Notes: generated from the letters alone by a model not told the origin. DNA of 16,464 nt from JARRRL01 sp037380725 (GCA_037380725.1 JARRRL010000014.1:1-16464), one strand, 5' to 3'; positions 6,743 to 14,661 are shown, counted from the first letter of the stretch. Program-made: numbers and translations.

Positions 6743-8711
6743 AACTTTCACACCAAGCTGCTTGCTCGGCTTTTTTATACCCAAGCTCTGCCAATTTTTC
6801 GGCAATACGCTGAAGCACGGCATCAACGCTCAATCCCACACTCTGCAGCACCTCTGCATAAGTCCCATGTTCAACAAACTGATCCGGTAAACCAAACACA
6901 AGCGTTGGTGTCGACACATTCTTTGCAGCCAGCAGCTCCAGCACCGCACTGCCCGCCCCCCCGGCAACCACGTTTTCCTCCATCGTTACCAGCAAATCAC
7001 TTTCAGACGCCGCCGCCAACACACACGCTTCATCCAAGGGCTTCACAAAGCGCATATCGTACACCGCTGCATCCATAACCGCCGCAACACGCATAGCCAA
7101 GGTAACCATGGACCCAAACGCCAACACACTGACGCGCGGCGATAAAGTATTTGGATCAACAGCGCGCCGCTGTAAGGCTTTCCCAATCGGCAAAGCCGTC
7201 ATGGTTTCTTCAATGACGGCTCCAGGGCCCCGACCACGTGGATACCGAACGGCTGCGGGACCCGCGTGCACATAACCGGTATAAAGCATATTCCGGCACT
7301 CACTCTCATCGGACGGCGCCATCACCACCATATTTGGCACACACCGTAAATACGTCAAATCAAAACTGCCCGCATGTGTTGGTCCATCCTCACCCACTAG
7401 ACCCGATCGATCTATTGCAAACAGTACATCCAAATTTTGTAACGCGACATCGTGAATCAGCTGATCGTAAGCGCGCTGCAAAAACGTCGAATAAATCGCC
7501 ACAACCGGCTTCATCTCTTCACAAGCCAAGCCGGCAGCTAAGGTCACGCTGTGCTGCTCAGCAATGGCGACATCGTAGTAACGCTCGGGAAACCGATGTG
7601 AAAAAGCCACCATCCCCGAACCTTCCCGCATCGCGGGCGTAATCCCGATCAGACGCTCATCGCGTACAGCCATATCACACAACCATTGGCCAAACACATC
7701 TGAATATTTCAGCAAGGTCTTGGGCTTGGGAGTAGTGACCGGTCGATTGACCGTGCTTGCAGAGCTGCTGGGCTTTGGTTCAATTTTATTAAAAGAGTGG
7801 TAACCGATGGGATCATCCTCGGCGGGCTTAAAACCTTTTCCTTTTTGAGTGATGACGTGCAACAACTGCGGCCCCGGTAACAAGCGAATGCGCTCCAAAT
7901 AGCGCATTAACTCGGGCAGATCGTGTCCATCCACCGGACCAATGTAATTAAAGCCTAACTCTTCAAACAAGGTGCCCGGAGAGACAAGGCCTTTCACGTG
8001 TTCCTCGGCACGACGCGCAATCCGTGACGCAGCCGGCATGTTTTCAAGCACTTTTTTACCGCTCTCACGCAAGGTATTGTAAGTACGGCTGGCCCATACG
8101 CGCGCAAAGTAATTCGACAGTCCACCCACATTTTCCGAAATGGACATCCGATTGTCGTTCAGAATGACCAACAGATTGGCTCGACAGTGTGAAGCGTGAT
8201 TCAAGGCCTCAAAGGCCATGCCCGCCGTCATCGCACCATCCCCAATCACCGCCACCGTGCGACGCGATTCACCTTTTAATTCACTCGCCAGCGCCATGCC
8301 CAATGCCGCACTGATCGACGTGCTGGAATGCCCAACGCCAAAACTGTCATATGGACTCTCTGATCGCGACGGAAAGCCTTTTAAGCCCCCTTTTTGGCGT
8401 AAAGTGTTCATGAAATCTTTTCGCCCAGTTAGAATTTTATGCGGGTACGCTTGATGCCCCACATCCCACACAAGACGATCCTCGGGCGTCTGATATACCG
8501 CGTGCAAGGCCAAGGTCAGCTCAACCACACCTAAGCCCGCACCAAAATGCCCCCCCGTCTGCCCAACGCTGTATAACATATAGATACGCAGCTCATTAGC
8601 CAACTGCAGCAACTGGGATTCATCCAGCACACGCAAATCAGACGGATCTCTGATACGATCCAAAATAGGTGTTTCCGGCGCCTCTGTCGGAATTTCTGTG
8701 AATGTGATCAT
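6729..8711 (-). CDS. dxs: 1-deoxy-D-xylulose-5-phosphate synthase
   Basis: Thiamine-diphosphate enzyme that condenses pyruvate and glyceraldehyde 3-phosphate, the first step of the MEP isoprenoid pathway. About 660 residues. Visible motifs: GGHFGAGLG (53-61), GHQAYPHK (85-92), GHSSTSISAALG (127-138), the ThDP motif GDGAMTAG with NDN at 185-187, VDGHD (260-264), the catalytic glutamate E385 in AIAEQHSVT, YSTFLQRAYDQ (407-417) and DGPTH (442-446). The C-terminal transketolase-like domain is complete and ends in a Cys-bearing tail (WCESCVCE). The start at 8711 is preferred to the in-frame ATG at 8741 because the latter sits inside a TATAAT box; GGGAG lies 14 nt upstream, a rather long spacing. 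It is last of the xseB-ispA-dxs group but has its own likely promoter. Confidence 0.97.
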   Translation of the reverse strand: MITFTEIPTEAPETPILDRIRDPSDLRVLDESQLLQLANELRIYMLYSVGQTGGHFGAGLGVVELTLALHAVYQTPEDRLVWDVGHQAYPHKILTGRKDFMNTLRQKGGLKGFPSRSESPYDSFGVGHSSTSISAALGMALASELKGESRRTVAVIGDGAMTAGMAFEALNHASHCRANLLVILNDNRMSISENVGGLSNYFARVWASRTYNTLRESGKKVLENMPAASRIARRAEEHVKGLVSPGTLFEELGFNYIGPVDGHDLPELMRYLERIRLLPGPQLLHVITQKGKGFKPAEDDPIGYHSFNKIEPKPSSSASTVNRPVTTPKPKTLLKYSDVFGQWLCDMAVRDERLIGITPAMREGSGMVAFSHRFPERYYDVAIAEQHSVTLAAGLACEEMKPVVAIYSTFLQRAYDQLIHDVALQNLDVLFAIDRSGLVGEDGPTHAGSFDLTYLRCVPNMVVMAPSDESECRNMLYTGYVHAGPAAVRYPRGRGPGAVIEETMTALPIGKALQRRAVDPNTLSPRVSVLAFGSMVTLAMRVAAVMDAAVYDMRFVKPLDEACVLAAASESDLLVTMEENVVAGGAGSAVLELLAAKNVSTPTLVFGLPDQFVEHGTYAEVLQSVGLSVDAVLQRIAEKLAELGYKKAEQAAWCESCVCE

Positions 8712-8739
8712 CACAACGCAACTCACTCCCAAAACCGGC

Positions 8740-8769
8740 ATTATACTGACGCAGGCTACCGCCCAACAA
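8740..8769 (-). promoter_or_regulatory. Likely sigma-70 promoter of dxs
   Basis: On the minus strand TTGTTG (8764-8769) and TATAAT (8740-8745) are separated by 18 nt. The predicted transcript would start near 8733, about 20 nt before the chosen start, and would exclude the longer dxs start codon at 8741. Confidence 0.5.
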
Positions 8770-8832
8770 CAACCCTTTTCAAATCTAGGGTTTGTTGCGA
8801 GCTGTCGCCACGCACGCCCTATTCACGTCCTA

Positions 8833-8880
8833 CTCAAGGGATTGACAACTCAAGGGATTGACAACTCATGGGAACAGCAA
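8833..8880. repeat. 16-bp tandem repeat between ispA and dxs
   Basis: CTCAAGGGATTGACAA occurs perfectly at 8833-8848 and 8849-8864, and a third unit at 8865-8880 matches 11 of 16 positions. Confidence 0.85.
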
Positions 8881-8894
8881 GCCTTGCTCCGATC

Positions 8895-9851
8895 TCAATG
8901 ATCCCGCGACACAATAAATTCTGAAATTTCCACCAAAGGATGGGCGGGTACACTCAATTCAGCCAGCACATCAAGCGCCTCTCGCAGCACCTGCTGGACA
9001 AGCACTTTCGCACTAGACAGTCCGATAATGGCCGGATAAGTGGCTTTATCACGCGCCTGATCCATACCCACTTCCTTGCCCAATTTATCGGCATCACCAA
9101 TTTCGTCCAATATGTCATCTTGCACTTGGAAGGCCAAACCGATCTTATCCGCAAACGCGCGCAAAACAGCGCAGTCTTTGCGGCTTACAGTTTGCTTTGC
9201 GCATGCGGCCATTTCCACACTGGCTTGCAATAAGCACCCGGTTTTCAGTGCATGAATTTGTTGTATGGCATCAACCGTCACGCGTTGCCCCGTCGCCGCC
9301 AGATCCAGCGCTTGGCCAGCAGCCATGCCCAAAGTGCCACTGGCTAAAGCCAAAATACGAATAAGCTGCAGCCGCGTCGCTGTCTCCATTTCGCTGGTGA
9401 TCGTCGCACCCGCTAACACCTCAAAGGCCAAACTTTGTAAGGCATCACCCGCTAGAATGGCTGTGGCTTCATCAAAGGCTCGATGGCAGGTTGGCTTACC
9501 TCGACGCAAATCATCATCATCCATGGCGGGTAAGTCATCGTGTACCAACGAATACCCGTGCAACAATTCAACAGCGAGCGCCACATCATCAATCAATTGA
9601 CTTTCACGGCGTCGCTGATCATGCGCCGCTTGTGAGTCACCCCCAAGGTGAGCAAAACTCAAATACGTGGCGTACACCAGAGCAGGACGCAAGCGTTTGC
9701 CACCATTCAACATGCCGTAACGCATCGCCGCAACCAAACGCGGTGCTGCAGTAGACTGATTGCTCTCCAAACGCGTTTGAATCAAGTATTCAAGACGTAC
9801 TTGAACCCGTTGAAAAAACACCTTCAAAGGCGGGAAGACTTCTCCATCCAT
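8895..9851 (-). CDS. ispA: Farnesyl diphosphate synthase (short-chain polyprenyl synthetase)
   Basis: Condenses DMAPP/GPP with IPP to make FPP, the precursor of undecaprenyl phosphate and quinone tails. 318 residues from the chosen start, close to the roughly 300 usual for IspA. GGKRLRP (50-56) binds IPP; the first Asp-rich motif is DDLPAMDDDD (105-114) and the second DDILDE (245-250). The residues just before the first motif are GYSLVH, as in bacterial FPP synthases, which argues for a C15 product. KTG (203-205) and the FQVQDD region are present. The frame is open upstream to a GTG at 9992, which would add 47 residues with a duplicated HETVP segment. I prefer ATG 9851 because GGGAG lies 6 nt upstream and the resulting distance to GGKRLRP agrees with E. 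coli IspA. Neighbours xseB and dxs fit the classical cluster. Confidence 0.93.
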   Translation of the reverse strand: MDGEVFPPLKVFFQRVQVRLEYLIQTRLESNQSTAAPRLVAAMRYGMLNGGKRLRPALVYATYLSFAHLGGDSQAAHDQRRRESQLIDDVALAVELLHGYSLVHDDLPAMDDDDLRRGKPTCHRAFDEATAILAGDALQSLAFEVLAGATITSEMETATRLQLIRILALASGTLGMAAGQALDLAATGQRVTVDAIQQIHALKTGCLLQASVEMAACAKQTVSRKDCAVLRAFADKIGLAFQVQDDILDEIGDADKLGKEVGMDQARDKATYPAIIGLSSAKVLVQQVLREALDVLAELSVPAHPLVEISEFIVSRDH

Positions 9852-9884
9852 CAGCCACTCCCAAGCCGATTCGCACACCGTTGG

Positions 9885-9914
9885 CGGCACAGTTTCATGC
9901 GGCACAGTTTCATG
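9885..9914. repeat. 15-bp perfect tandem duplication upstream of ispA
   Basis: CGGCACAGTTTCATG occurs at 9885-9899 and 9900-9914. If the longer GTG start of ispA were used, it would encode a repeated HETVP pentapeptide; with the preferred start it is untranslated leader. Confidence 0.85.
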
Positions 9915-9973
9915 GACTACAGGATTTATTACGCACTCACTCACGCGACTTAAACGCTCCTCACTCAACAGGC

Positions 9974-10011
9974 CCTTTTGTACCTTTTTCACCTTGTACC
10001 TTTTGTACCTT
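9974..10011. repeat. Irregular GTACC repeats between xseB and ispA
   Basis: The 13-mer CCTTTTGTACCTT occurs at 9974-9986 and 9999-10011, with a related CACCTTGTACC between them. This is another short-repeat expansion in a spacer. Confidence 0.65.
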
Positions 10012-10061
10012 CATCTGTAACGAAGGGATCACATCATCATTACCATGACATCATGACGATT

Positions 10062-10364
10062 TTACTCAACCTCGTCTTCATCATCTTCATAATCCTCATC
10101 ATCGCCCTCACCCTCTTCGGCGTGCTCCGACTCGGATGTCGTTAAGCCATGCTGCTCAATAAGCGTTTCCACACGTTGCTGTGCTTTATCCAGAGCCTGC
10201 TGACAATTTCGGGTTAGGTTTACGCTTTTTTCAAAAACATCCATCGCCACTTCCAAGCCCAACTGGCCCGATTCCAGTTGCTCAACCATACCTTCTAACT
10301 CGGTCAAAGCGCTATCAAAGCGGAATACGCTACGATCCTCTTTTTTTGTGTTCTGCTTACTCAT
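10062..10364 (-). CDS. xseB: Exodeoxyribonuclease VII small subunit
   Basis: Small subunit that assembles with the large subunit XseA into exonuclease VII, which degrades single-stranded DNA. 100 residues from ATG 10364. The core FDSALTELEGMVEQLESGQL (16-35), then LEVAMDVFEKSVNL and CQQALDKAQQRVE, is the standard XseB two-helix fold. It is longer than the usual 75-85 residues because of an acidic tail (EEGEGDDEDYEDDEDEVE, 83-100) of no known role. GGAG at 10373-10376 lies 8 nt from ATG 10364, whereas the in-frame GTG at 10373 overlaps it and is rejected. First gene of the minus-strand xseB-ispA-dxs group. Confidence 0.93.
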   Translation of the reverse strand: MSKQNTKKEDRSVFRFDSALTELEGMVEQLESGQLGLEVAMDVFEKSVNLTRNCQQALDKAQQRVETLIEQHGLTTSESEHAEEGEGDDEDYEDDEDEVE

Positions 10365-10642
10365 CGACGGCACTCCTATCCTTCTTTGTTCGTGCTTTGT
10401 TCGTGTCAGTGTTCGTGTCGATTCAATGTCAGTGCTGACTGATTCGTTAACACTTATAACTTTTGCTTATAACTCGTGCTTCATGCTGCCCCTAAAAGTT
10501 AGGCACTGTCATTTCTTCCATCATCGCTCACCAGTAGATCACACTCAGACCAATTGTCGCCGCAAACTGATCGGTCTAAACTCAATAAAGTGATCAATAG
10601 TTAGACTCGCGAGAATCGAAACGCGGAGCAGTACAGCTCGCC

Positions 10643-10666
10643 CCTCGTTCCTTCGTTCCCTCGTTC
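10643..10666. repeat. 8-bp tandem repeat, three copies
   Basis: CCTCGTTC, CTTCGTTC and CCTCGTTC lie in register at 10643-10650, 10651-10658 and 10659-10666. Confidence 0.8.
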
Positions 10667-10670
10667 ATTA

Positions 10671-10690
10671 CAAGTGCAAGTGCAAGTGCA
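10671..10690. repeat. 6-bp tandem repeat CAAGTG, three copies plus
   Basis: CAAGTG repeats perfectly three times (10671-10688) and continues with CA. Confidence 0.85.
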
Positions 10691-10750
10691 TGGTGTTCAA
10701 TCACGCTGAGTAGGACCCAAAGTTAAGACGCATCTTAGATTCTTAAAATT

Positions 10751-10780
10751 CTGAGATTGAGAACTCTGAGATTGAGAACA
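10751..10780. repeat. 15-bp tandem duplication
   Basis: CTGAGATTGAGAACT (10751-10765) is followed by CTGAGATTGAGAACA (10766-10780), differing only at the last base. A small AAGGC duplication follows. Confidence 0.85.
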
Positions 10781-10897
10781 AGGCAAGGCAGTGTACCCCA
10801 ATTCATCTGTCACCGCATGATCGATAAGATCACCGGATACTTTTATCCATCAACGGCCCCAGGGGATGAACTTGAGCATAAATGGGCATAAAAAGGG

Positions 10898-10924
10898 TTA
10901 AGTCTACAACACGTTTGCTTAGTA
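10898..10924 (+). promoter_or_regulatory. Weak candidate sigma-28-type promoter of pomA
   Basis: TTAAGTCT, 11 nt, then GCTTAGTA loosely resembles the flagellar consensus TAAAGTTT-N11-GCCGATAA (6 of 8 and 4 of 8 matches). It ends about 40 nt before pomA. The second box is poor, so this is a suggestion only. Confidence 0.22.
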
Positions 10925-10965
10925 AGAAACCAAGCGGCGAGTACCACCAAAGGAGTGGTCAGTAA

Positions 10966-11724
10966 ATGGATATAGCAACGCTGTTAGGATTAATCGGCTC
11001 CTTCGGCATTATCTTTGGGGCAATGGTGCTGGGTGGCAGCGTAATTGTATTTGTGAACGCACCGTCAATGCTCATTGTTTTAGGTGGTTCTATTTTTGCC
11101 GTGCTCATGAAGTTCACGCTGCAGCAATTTTTGAGTGCTATCCGCATCGCTGGTAAAGCATTCAAATTCAAATCCGTCAGTCCAAATGATCTGATTAGCG
11201 AAGTCGTCACTCTTGCCGATGAAGCGCGCAAGGGTGGCTTACTGTCATTAGAAGGTAAAGAAGTCAGTCACGATTTCCTGCAAAAAGGCATCACACTTTT
11301 GGTGGATGGACACGACCCAGAAGTCGTTCGCAGCCTACTCGCCAAGGACATGCGTCAAGCCGCCGAACGTCACGAATTAGGCGCTAAGATCTTTTCTCAA
11401 GTTGGGGACGTCGCGCCAGCGATGGGCATGATCGGCACCTTGATTGGTTTGGTGCAAATGCTTTCAGCCATGGACGACCCAAAATCAATCGGTCCCGCCA
11501 TGGCCGTAGCCTTACTGACCACGTTATATGGTGCCATGATCGCGAACATGATTGCCCTACCCATCGCTGACAAACTCACCTTGAGAGCTTCGGAAGAGAC
11601 CACCATTCAATCGATGATTCTCGATGCCATCATCTTGATCCAATCCGGCCAAAATCCACGTGTGATCCAAAGCACATTACAAACCTATCTACCCGAATCC
11701 CAGCGTAACGTGGAAGAACCGTGA
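10966..11724 (+). CDS. pomA: Flagellar motor stator protein PomA (MotA family, sodium type)
   Basis: Inner-membrane stator subunit that, with PomB, conducts ions and turns the flagellar rotor. 252 residues, essentially the length of Vibrio PomA (253). Four membrane segments are visible: about 4-26, 30-50, 148-168 and 182-203. The cytoplasmic loop carries R88, K89, E96 and E99, which correspond in number to the charged residues of PomA that contact FliG. The channel motif GDVAPAMGMIGTLIGL has P151 and T158, and T186 is in ALLTTLYG; these positions match the sodium-type PomA ion pathway. AAAGGAG lies upstream of the ATG. It is followed by pomB after a 67-nt gap and is divergent from xseB, an arrangement known from Vibrio and relatives. 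Confidence 0.94.
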   Translation: MDIATLLGLIGSFGIIFGAMVLGGSVIVFVNAPSMLIVLGGSIFAVLMKFTLQQFLSAIRIAGKAFKFKSVSPNDLISEVVTLADEARKGGLLSLEGKEVSHDFLQKGITLLVDGHDPEVVRSLLAKDMRQAAERHELGAKIFSQVGDVAPAMGMIGTLIGLVQMLSAMDDPKSIGPAMAVALLTTLYGAMIANMIALPIADKLTLRASEETTIQSMILDAIILIQSGQNPRVIQSTLQTYLPESQRNVEEP

Positions 11725-11791
11725 CCCCAGATCAAAACACCCACGCTACAAAAGCCTCATTAGGCCGTCAAGCAATGGATAAAGAGCCGTC

Positions 11792-12877
11792 ATGAATGAA
11801 GATGAAAGCGGATCAAAATCTGACGCACGCGGTATCCCCGCGTGGGTCATGACGTTTGCCGACCTCATGTCTTTGCTTATGTGCTTTTTTGTTTTACTGT
11901 TGTCATTCTCTGAGATGGATGCACTGAAATACAAACAATTAGCTGGTTCCATGTCCAACGCCTTTGGGGTGCAAAACCAGGTGAAAGTCAAAGACGTCCC
12001 CAAAGGCACCAGTGTGATCGCCCAAGAATTCAGTCCCGGTCGTCCCGTCCCGACCCCCCTAAACCAAGTGAATCAATTCACGACGGACATTACCAAAACC
12101 AGCTTGTCCATTAACGACAAATCCTCAGATTGCGACAGCAGCGAAGAGGCTGATAAAGACCAAGGTGCTGTGGACGCCGATTTGGACAAAATGGCCCTCG
12201 CTATTGAGCTCAAACAACTACAAAAAGTCAAAGCCGACACTGAAAAAGTCAAAGAAGCCTTGGACGAAGAAATCAACAACGGGCGCGTCGAAGTGGAATC
12301 GCGCGGGAAAAAAATCGTGATCCGCATTAAAGACAACGGTTCGTTCCCTTCAGGTTCCGCCACTTTACGCAGTGAATTTTTGCCCATCATGGACAAAATG
12401 CGCGAAGTCGTACAGCAAATACCAGGGCACTTTTACATCGAGGGTCATACCGATGATCTACCCATTCACACACCACAGTATCGCAGCAACTGGGAATTAT
12501 CATCCAGTCGTGCGGTATCCGTGGCACACGAACTGTTCAAGGATGACAGCATTCCCCGACAACGCTTCACAGTAGTTGGTCACGGTGACACCAAACCTTT
12601 AGTACCCAACACAGACCGCCTCTCCAGAGCCAAAAATCGCCGCGTGGAAATCATCATTGAACAAAAATCGGAAACGGCACCCGAGGACACGTCGCTGTAC
12701 GAAGCAGAACAGTTCCAAGATCATGCTGAAGACATTTCCAATCAAATTATGACCGATAAAGTTCAAGAACAAATTGATCAATTTGTGGACCCGCAAGCCA
12801 TCGAAGACATCATACGCGAAACCGAAGAAAAAGAAACACCACAAGTATTTGAATTTTCACCTGATGAAATTTTTTGA
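11792..12877 (+). CDS. pomB: Flagellar motor stator protein PomB (MotB family, OmpA-like)
   Basis: Stator subunit anchored to peptidoglycan. 361 residues. The single membrane helix (about 17-40, PAWVMTFADLMSLLMCFFVL) contains the ion-binding aspartate D24, and SFSEMD follows, as in sodium-type PomB. A linker with an acidic patch (SSDCDSSEEADKDQ, about 111-124) leads to the OmpA-like peptidoglycan-binding domain (about 165-290) with EGHTDDLPI (217-225), NWELSSSRA (233-241) and RAKNRRVEI (279-287). The tail beyond 290 is about 70 residues, acidic and Gln/Glu-rich, making the protein some 45 residues longer than typical PomB/MotB. Nothing is missing from the core. AAAGAG precedes the ATG, and it is co-directional with pomA and the PilZ gene. 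Confidence 0.94.
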   Translation: MNEDESGSKSDARGIPAWVMTFADLMSLLMCFFVLLLSFSEMDALKYKQLAGSMSNAFGVQNQVKVKDVPKGTSVIAQEFSPGRPVPTPLNQVNQFTTDITKTSLSINDKSSDCDSSEEADKDQGAVDADLDKMALAIELKQLQKVKADTEKVKEALDEEINNGRVEVESRGKKIVIRIKDNGSFPSGSATLRSEFLPIMDKMREVVQQIPGHFYIEGHTDDLPIHTPQYRSNWELSSSRAVSVAHELFKDDSIPRQRFTVVGHGDTKPLVPNTDRLSRAKNRRVEIIIEQKSETAPEDTSLYEAEQFQDHAEDISNQIMTDKVQEQIDQFVDPQAIEDIIRETEEKETPQVFEFSPDEIF

Positions 12878-12979
12878 GCGCGACACAAAGATAACAAAAG
12901 AGTAACAACAGAAGAGAGATAGAAGAGCAACAAAAGAGATAAACAGCGTAGACAGCGCAGAATGAAGAGGACAAAGCAA

Positions 12980-13591
12980 ATGAAACAATCAGAACGACGA
13001 CGATATGTACGCATTGAAGACCGACTGTTCATCAACGTTCGTCACCGTAACGATGTCGACCTTCAGCCTGATCTTCACTCTGACCGTCCTCAAGCACTTC
13101 AAGCGGATATGGCACAGTCTCAATCCAGCACACCATTCGAACAGCTGGCCTATCAATTTCAACACTTAGACAATCAACTCAGCACGCACCTCAATCGCGC
13201 CAGAGCCAAACATCAAGATCTGGCCGAAGCACTCAGTGTTCTCAATCAAAAAATCAATATTGCGTTTCAAAGTACGCTATCACACACCGACGATACCTTC
13301 TACGCCTACACGGATATCAGCATCAGTGCTTGTGGAATCAGCGTGGTCTGCGAGCAGCAGTTACAACTCGGCGATGAAGTACAGGTTTCCTTGCTGCTGC
13401 CGCCGTTCAACTGCCCTTTTACCACCGACGGCACCATCATCGAACCCTGCGATCAGCGCAACGATCGACTCCGTATTGATTTTATAAATCTCAGCAACGA
13501 ACAAGAAGAAATTCTCATTCAATACGTCATTCGACGCCAAAACACACAACTGATCCAAGCACGCGAACGCAAACTACAAGACAACAACTAG
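12980..13591 (+). CDS. PilZ-domain protein, candidate c-di-GMP receptor
   Basis: 203 residues. The N-terminus has the arginine motif ERRRYVR (5-11) of PilZ domains, and the second motif is at about 112-119 (DISISACG, continuing ISVV), where the usual D/N-x-S-x-x-G reads S-I-S-A-C-G. The two are separated by an insert of roughly 90 residues with a Gln-rich, helical, probably coiled-coil section (FEQLAYQFQHLDNQL; HQDLAEALSVLNQKIN), so the PilZ barrel is split or has a long lead-in. The remaining beta strands (DEVQVSLLLPP; DRLRIDFINLS) fit a PilZ barrel. ATG 12980 is chosen for GAGG at 12967-12970; an in-frame ATG at 12962 lacks a binding site. Its position about 100 nt after pomB suggests a role in c-di-GMP control of the stator, or of the pili encoded next; this is inference. 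Confidence 0.8.
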   Translation: MKQSERRRYVRIEDRLFINVRHRNDVDLQPDLHSDRPQALQADMAQSQSSTPFEQLAYQFQHLDNQLSTHLNRARAKHQDLAEALSVLNQKINIAFQSTLSHTDDTFYAYTDISISACGISVVCEQQLQLGDEVQVSLLLPPFNCPFTTDGTIIEPCDQRNDRLRIDFINLSNEQEEILIQYVIRRQNTQLIQARERKLQDNN

Positions 13592-13984
13592 CCTGGGAAA
13601 ACACGAGCCCCAGACAACACCAGCCCCTACAACAAGCACCCCTCTCTCGCACAGCCCCTCCCTTGCCCGCAACGTGGCGCATTATGCAGCACATTATAAC
13701 GCCGTACACATAACAACCTTACGACACAAGATCTTCGCTCACCGGCTGCCGCCCCCGGCATGCGTCACACATTTCACACACAGCGTTACAAACATAACCA
13801 TAGACTGATACTTATATCAAAAAGGCCTGTGGTACGCTGAAATGACACATTAAATCGAAATAGTAAATTTGAATTAGCAAAATCGTATTCGCAAAATCGA
13901 AAAAGTAAAAAGTCAGGATACACGAATGGCCAGCGCAAAGCCGCGCCGCCCACAATAAAAAACGACGTAGTGAGATCCACCGAC
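13592..13984. other. Non-coding region between PilZ gene and minor-pilin cluster
   Basis: About 390 nt, C-rich at the left and A-rich at the right, with no convincing gene on either strand. It contains direct repeats at 13853-13909. TTACAA followed 17 nt later by TACTTA near 13785-13810 is a poor promoter match. This gap separates the motor genes from the pilin operon, so the latter probably has its own promoter here. Confidence 0.55.
13853..13909. repeat. A-rich direct repeats upstream of fimT
   Basis: AAATCGAAATAGTAAA (13853-13868) and AAATCGAAAAAGTAAA (13894-13909) match at 15 of 16 positions, 41 bp apart. Between them GCAAAATCG occurs at 13877-13885 and again at 13891-13899, 14 bp apart. 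Confidence 0.6.
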
Positions 13985-14554
13985 ATGAATACGCCTACCA
14001 GTCAGCCCCCTGCGTACACGCCTTTTCACCGCGAAAACGGCGTCTCGCTGCTTGAACTGCTTGTTGTCCTCGTTATCATCGCGATGAGCTCCTCCCTGGC
14101 GCTCCCCGCGCTGAACAATACCTTAGAACGCAACCGAGTCGATGCGGCTAAGAAAACGCTGGTGAGCACACTGGCTTTAGCCCGGAACGAAGCGTTAAAA
14201 CGAGGACATGCCGTAAGGGTCTGCGCCAGTCAAGACAGCAGCGCATGCAGTGGTAATGCCGCCGACTGGGGCGCCAACTTACTGGTTGTGGCCTCCACAG
14301 ACGAAGACGGTAAAAACATCAAGGCCACTGACCCCGGAGCCATTCTATTAACTACGCCATTACCCACCAACATCACCGTGAGTTCAAACCTGGCCAACAT
14401 CGATTTCCGCTCAGACGGCTCCATTAACCAATTAGCACGATTTACATTTTGCAATACCGAGGCACAAACGGCAGTGAGCACCAATACAATCGCTGTTAAT
14501 TACGCAGGGCGTTTTTTGTATGAATCGCTCGACGCTTCACAAGTCTGTCCATAA
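13985..14554 (+). CDS. fimT: Minor pilin FimT/FimU-like (GspH/FimT family)
   Basis: Type IV pilus minor pilin, expected to sit in the priming tip complex. 189 residues. The leader is 19 residues ending in RENG, cut before VSLLELLVVLVIIAMSS by prepilin peptidase; the glutamate at mature position 5 is present. The helix continues into ALPALNNTLERNRVDAAKKTLVSTL, and LALARNEALKRG (about 66-77) is the typical GspH/FimT segment. The cysteines VCASQDSSAC and a C-terminal VCP may form disulfides. ATG 13985 is used; a GTG at 13970 is in frame. First gene of the fimT-pilV-pilW-pilX order seen in Pseudomonas-like clusters. FimT and FimU cannot be separated with certainty from sequence alone. Confidence 0.88.
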   Translation: MNTPTSQPPAYTPFHRENGVSLLELLVVLVIIAMSSSLALPALNNTLERNRVDAAKKTLVSTLALARNEALKRGHAVRVCASQDSSACSGNAADWGANLLVVASTDEDGKNIKATDPGAILLTTPLPTNITVSSNLANIDFRSDGSINQLARFTFCNTEAQTAVSTNTIAVNYAGRFLYESLDASQVCP

Positions 14555-14650
14555 AGGAATCCGCCTGATCTGACACCATGATTTATGAAAAACAACCACG
14601 ACCCACATTAACCACGAAACACCAACTCAGCTGCCGCCCAGACCCGCTAC

Positions 14651-14654
14651 GGAG
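14651..14654 (+). promoter_or_regulatory. Ribosome binding site that decides the pilV start
   Basis: GGAG lies 7 nt before ATG 14662. An earlier in-frame ATG at 14578 has no comparable site and would add 28 residues ahead of the leader. Confidence 0.75.
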
Positions 14655-14661
14655 ATACCTC

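Larger units (their letters stand above)
10365..10965. other. Divergent intergenic region xseB/pomA, repeat-rich
   Basis: 601 nt without a convincing gene. It contains GTTCG/TTCGTG repeats near 10385-10420, a 13-bp near-duplication CTTATAACTTTTG/CTTATAACTCGTG near 10452-10477, a GTCTAA/TTAGAC inverted pair (10574-10579 and 10601-10606), and three clear tandem arrays listed separately. Promoters for both directions should be here; only a weak flagellar-type candidate before pomA was seen. Confidence 0.6.

Noticed and set aside
10560..10640. Possible tRNA or structured RNA near the GTCTAA/TTAGAC pair
   Set aside because: No cloverleaf, T-loop or CCA end could be traced; only one short stem.
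12852..12875. TTTCA/TGAAA stem followed by T-run at the end of pomB
   Set aside because: Short AT-rich stem lying inside the last codons of pomB; a terminator here would cut the message before the stop codon.
13832..13852. Possible sigma-54 promoter (TGGTAC...AATGAC) before fimT
   Set aside because: The -12 element lacks the GC doublet and matches poorly.
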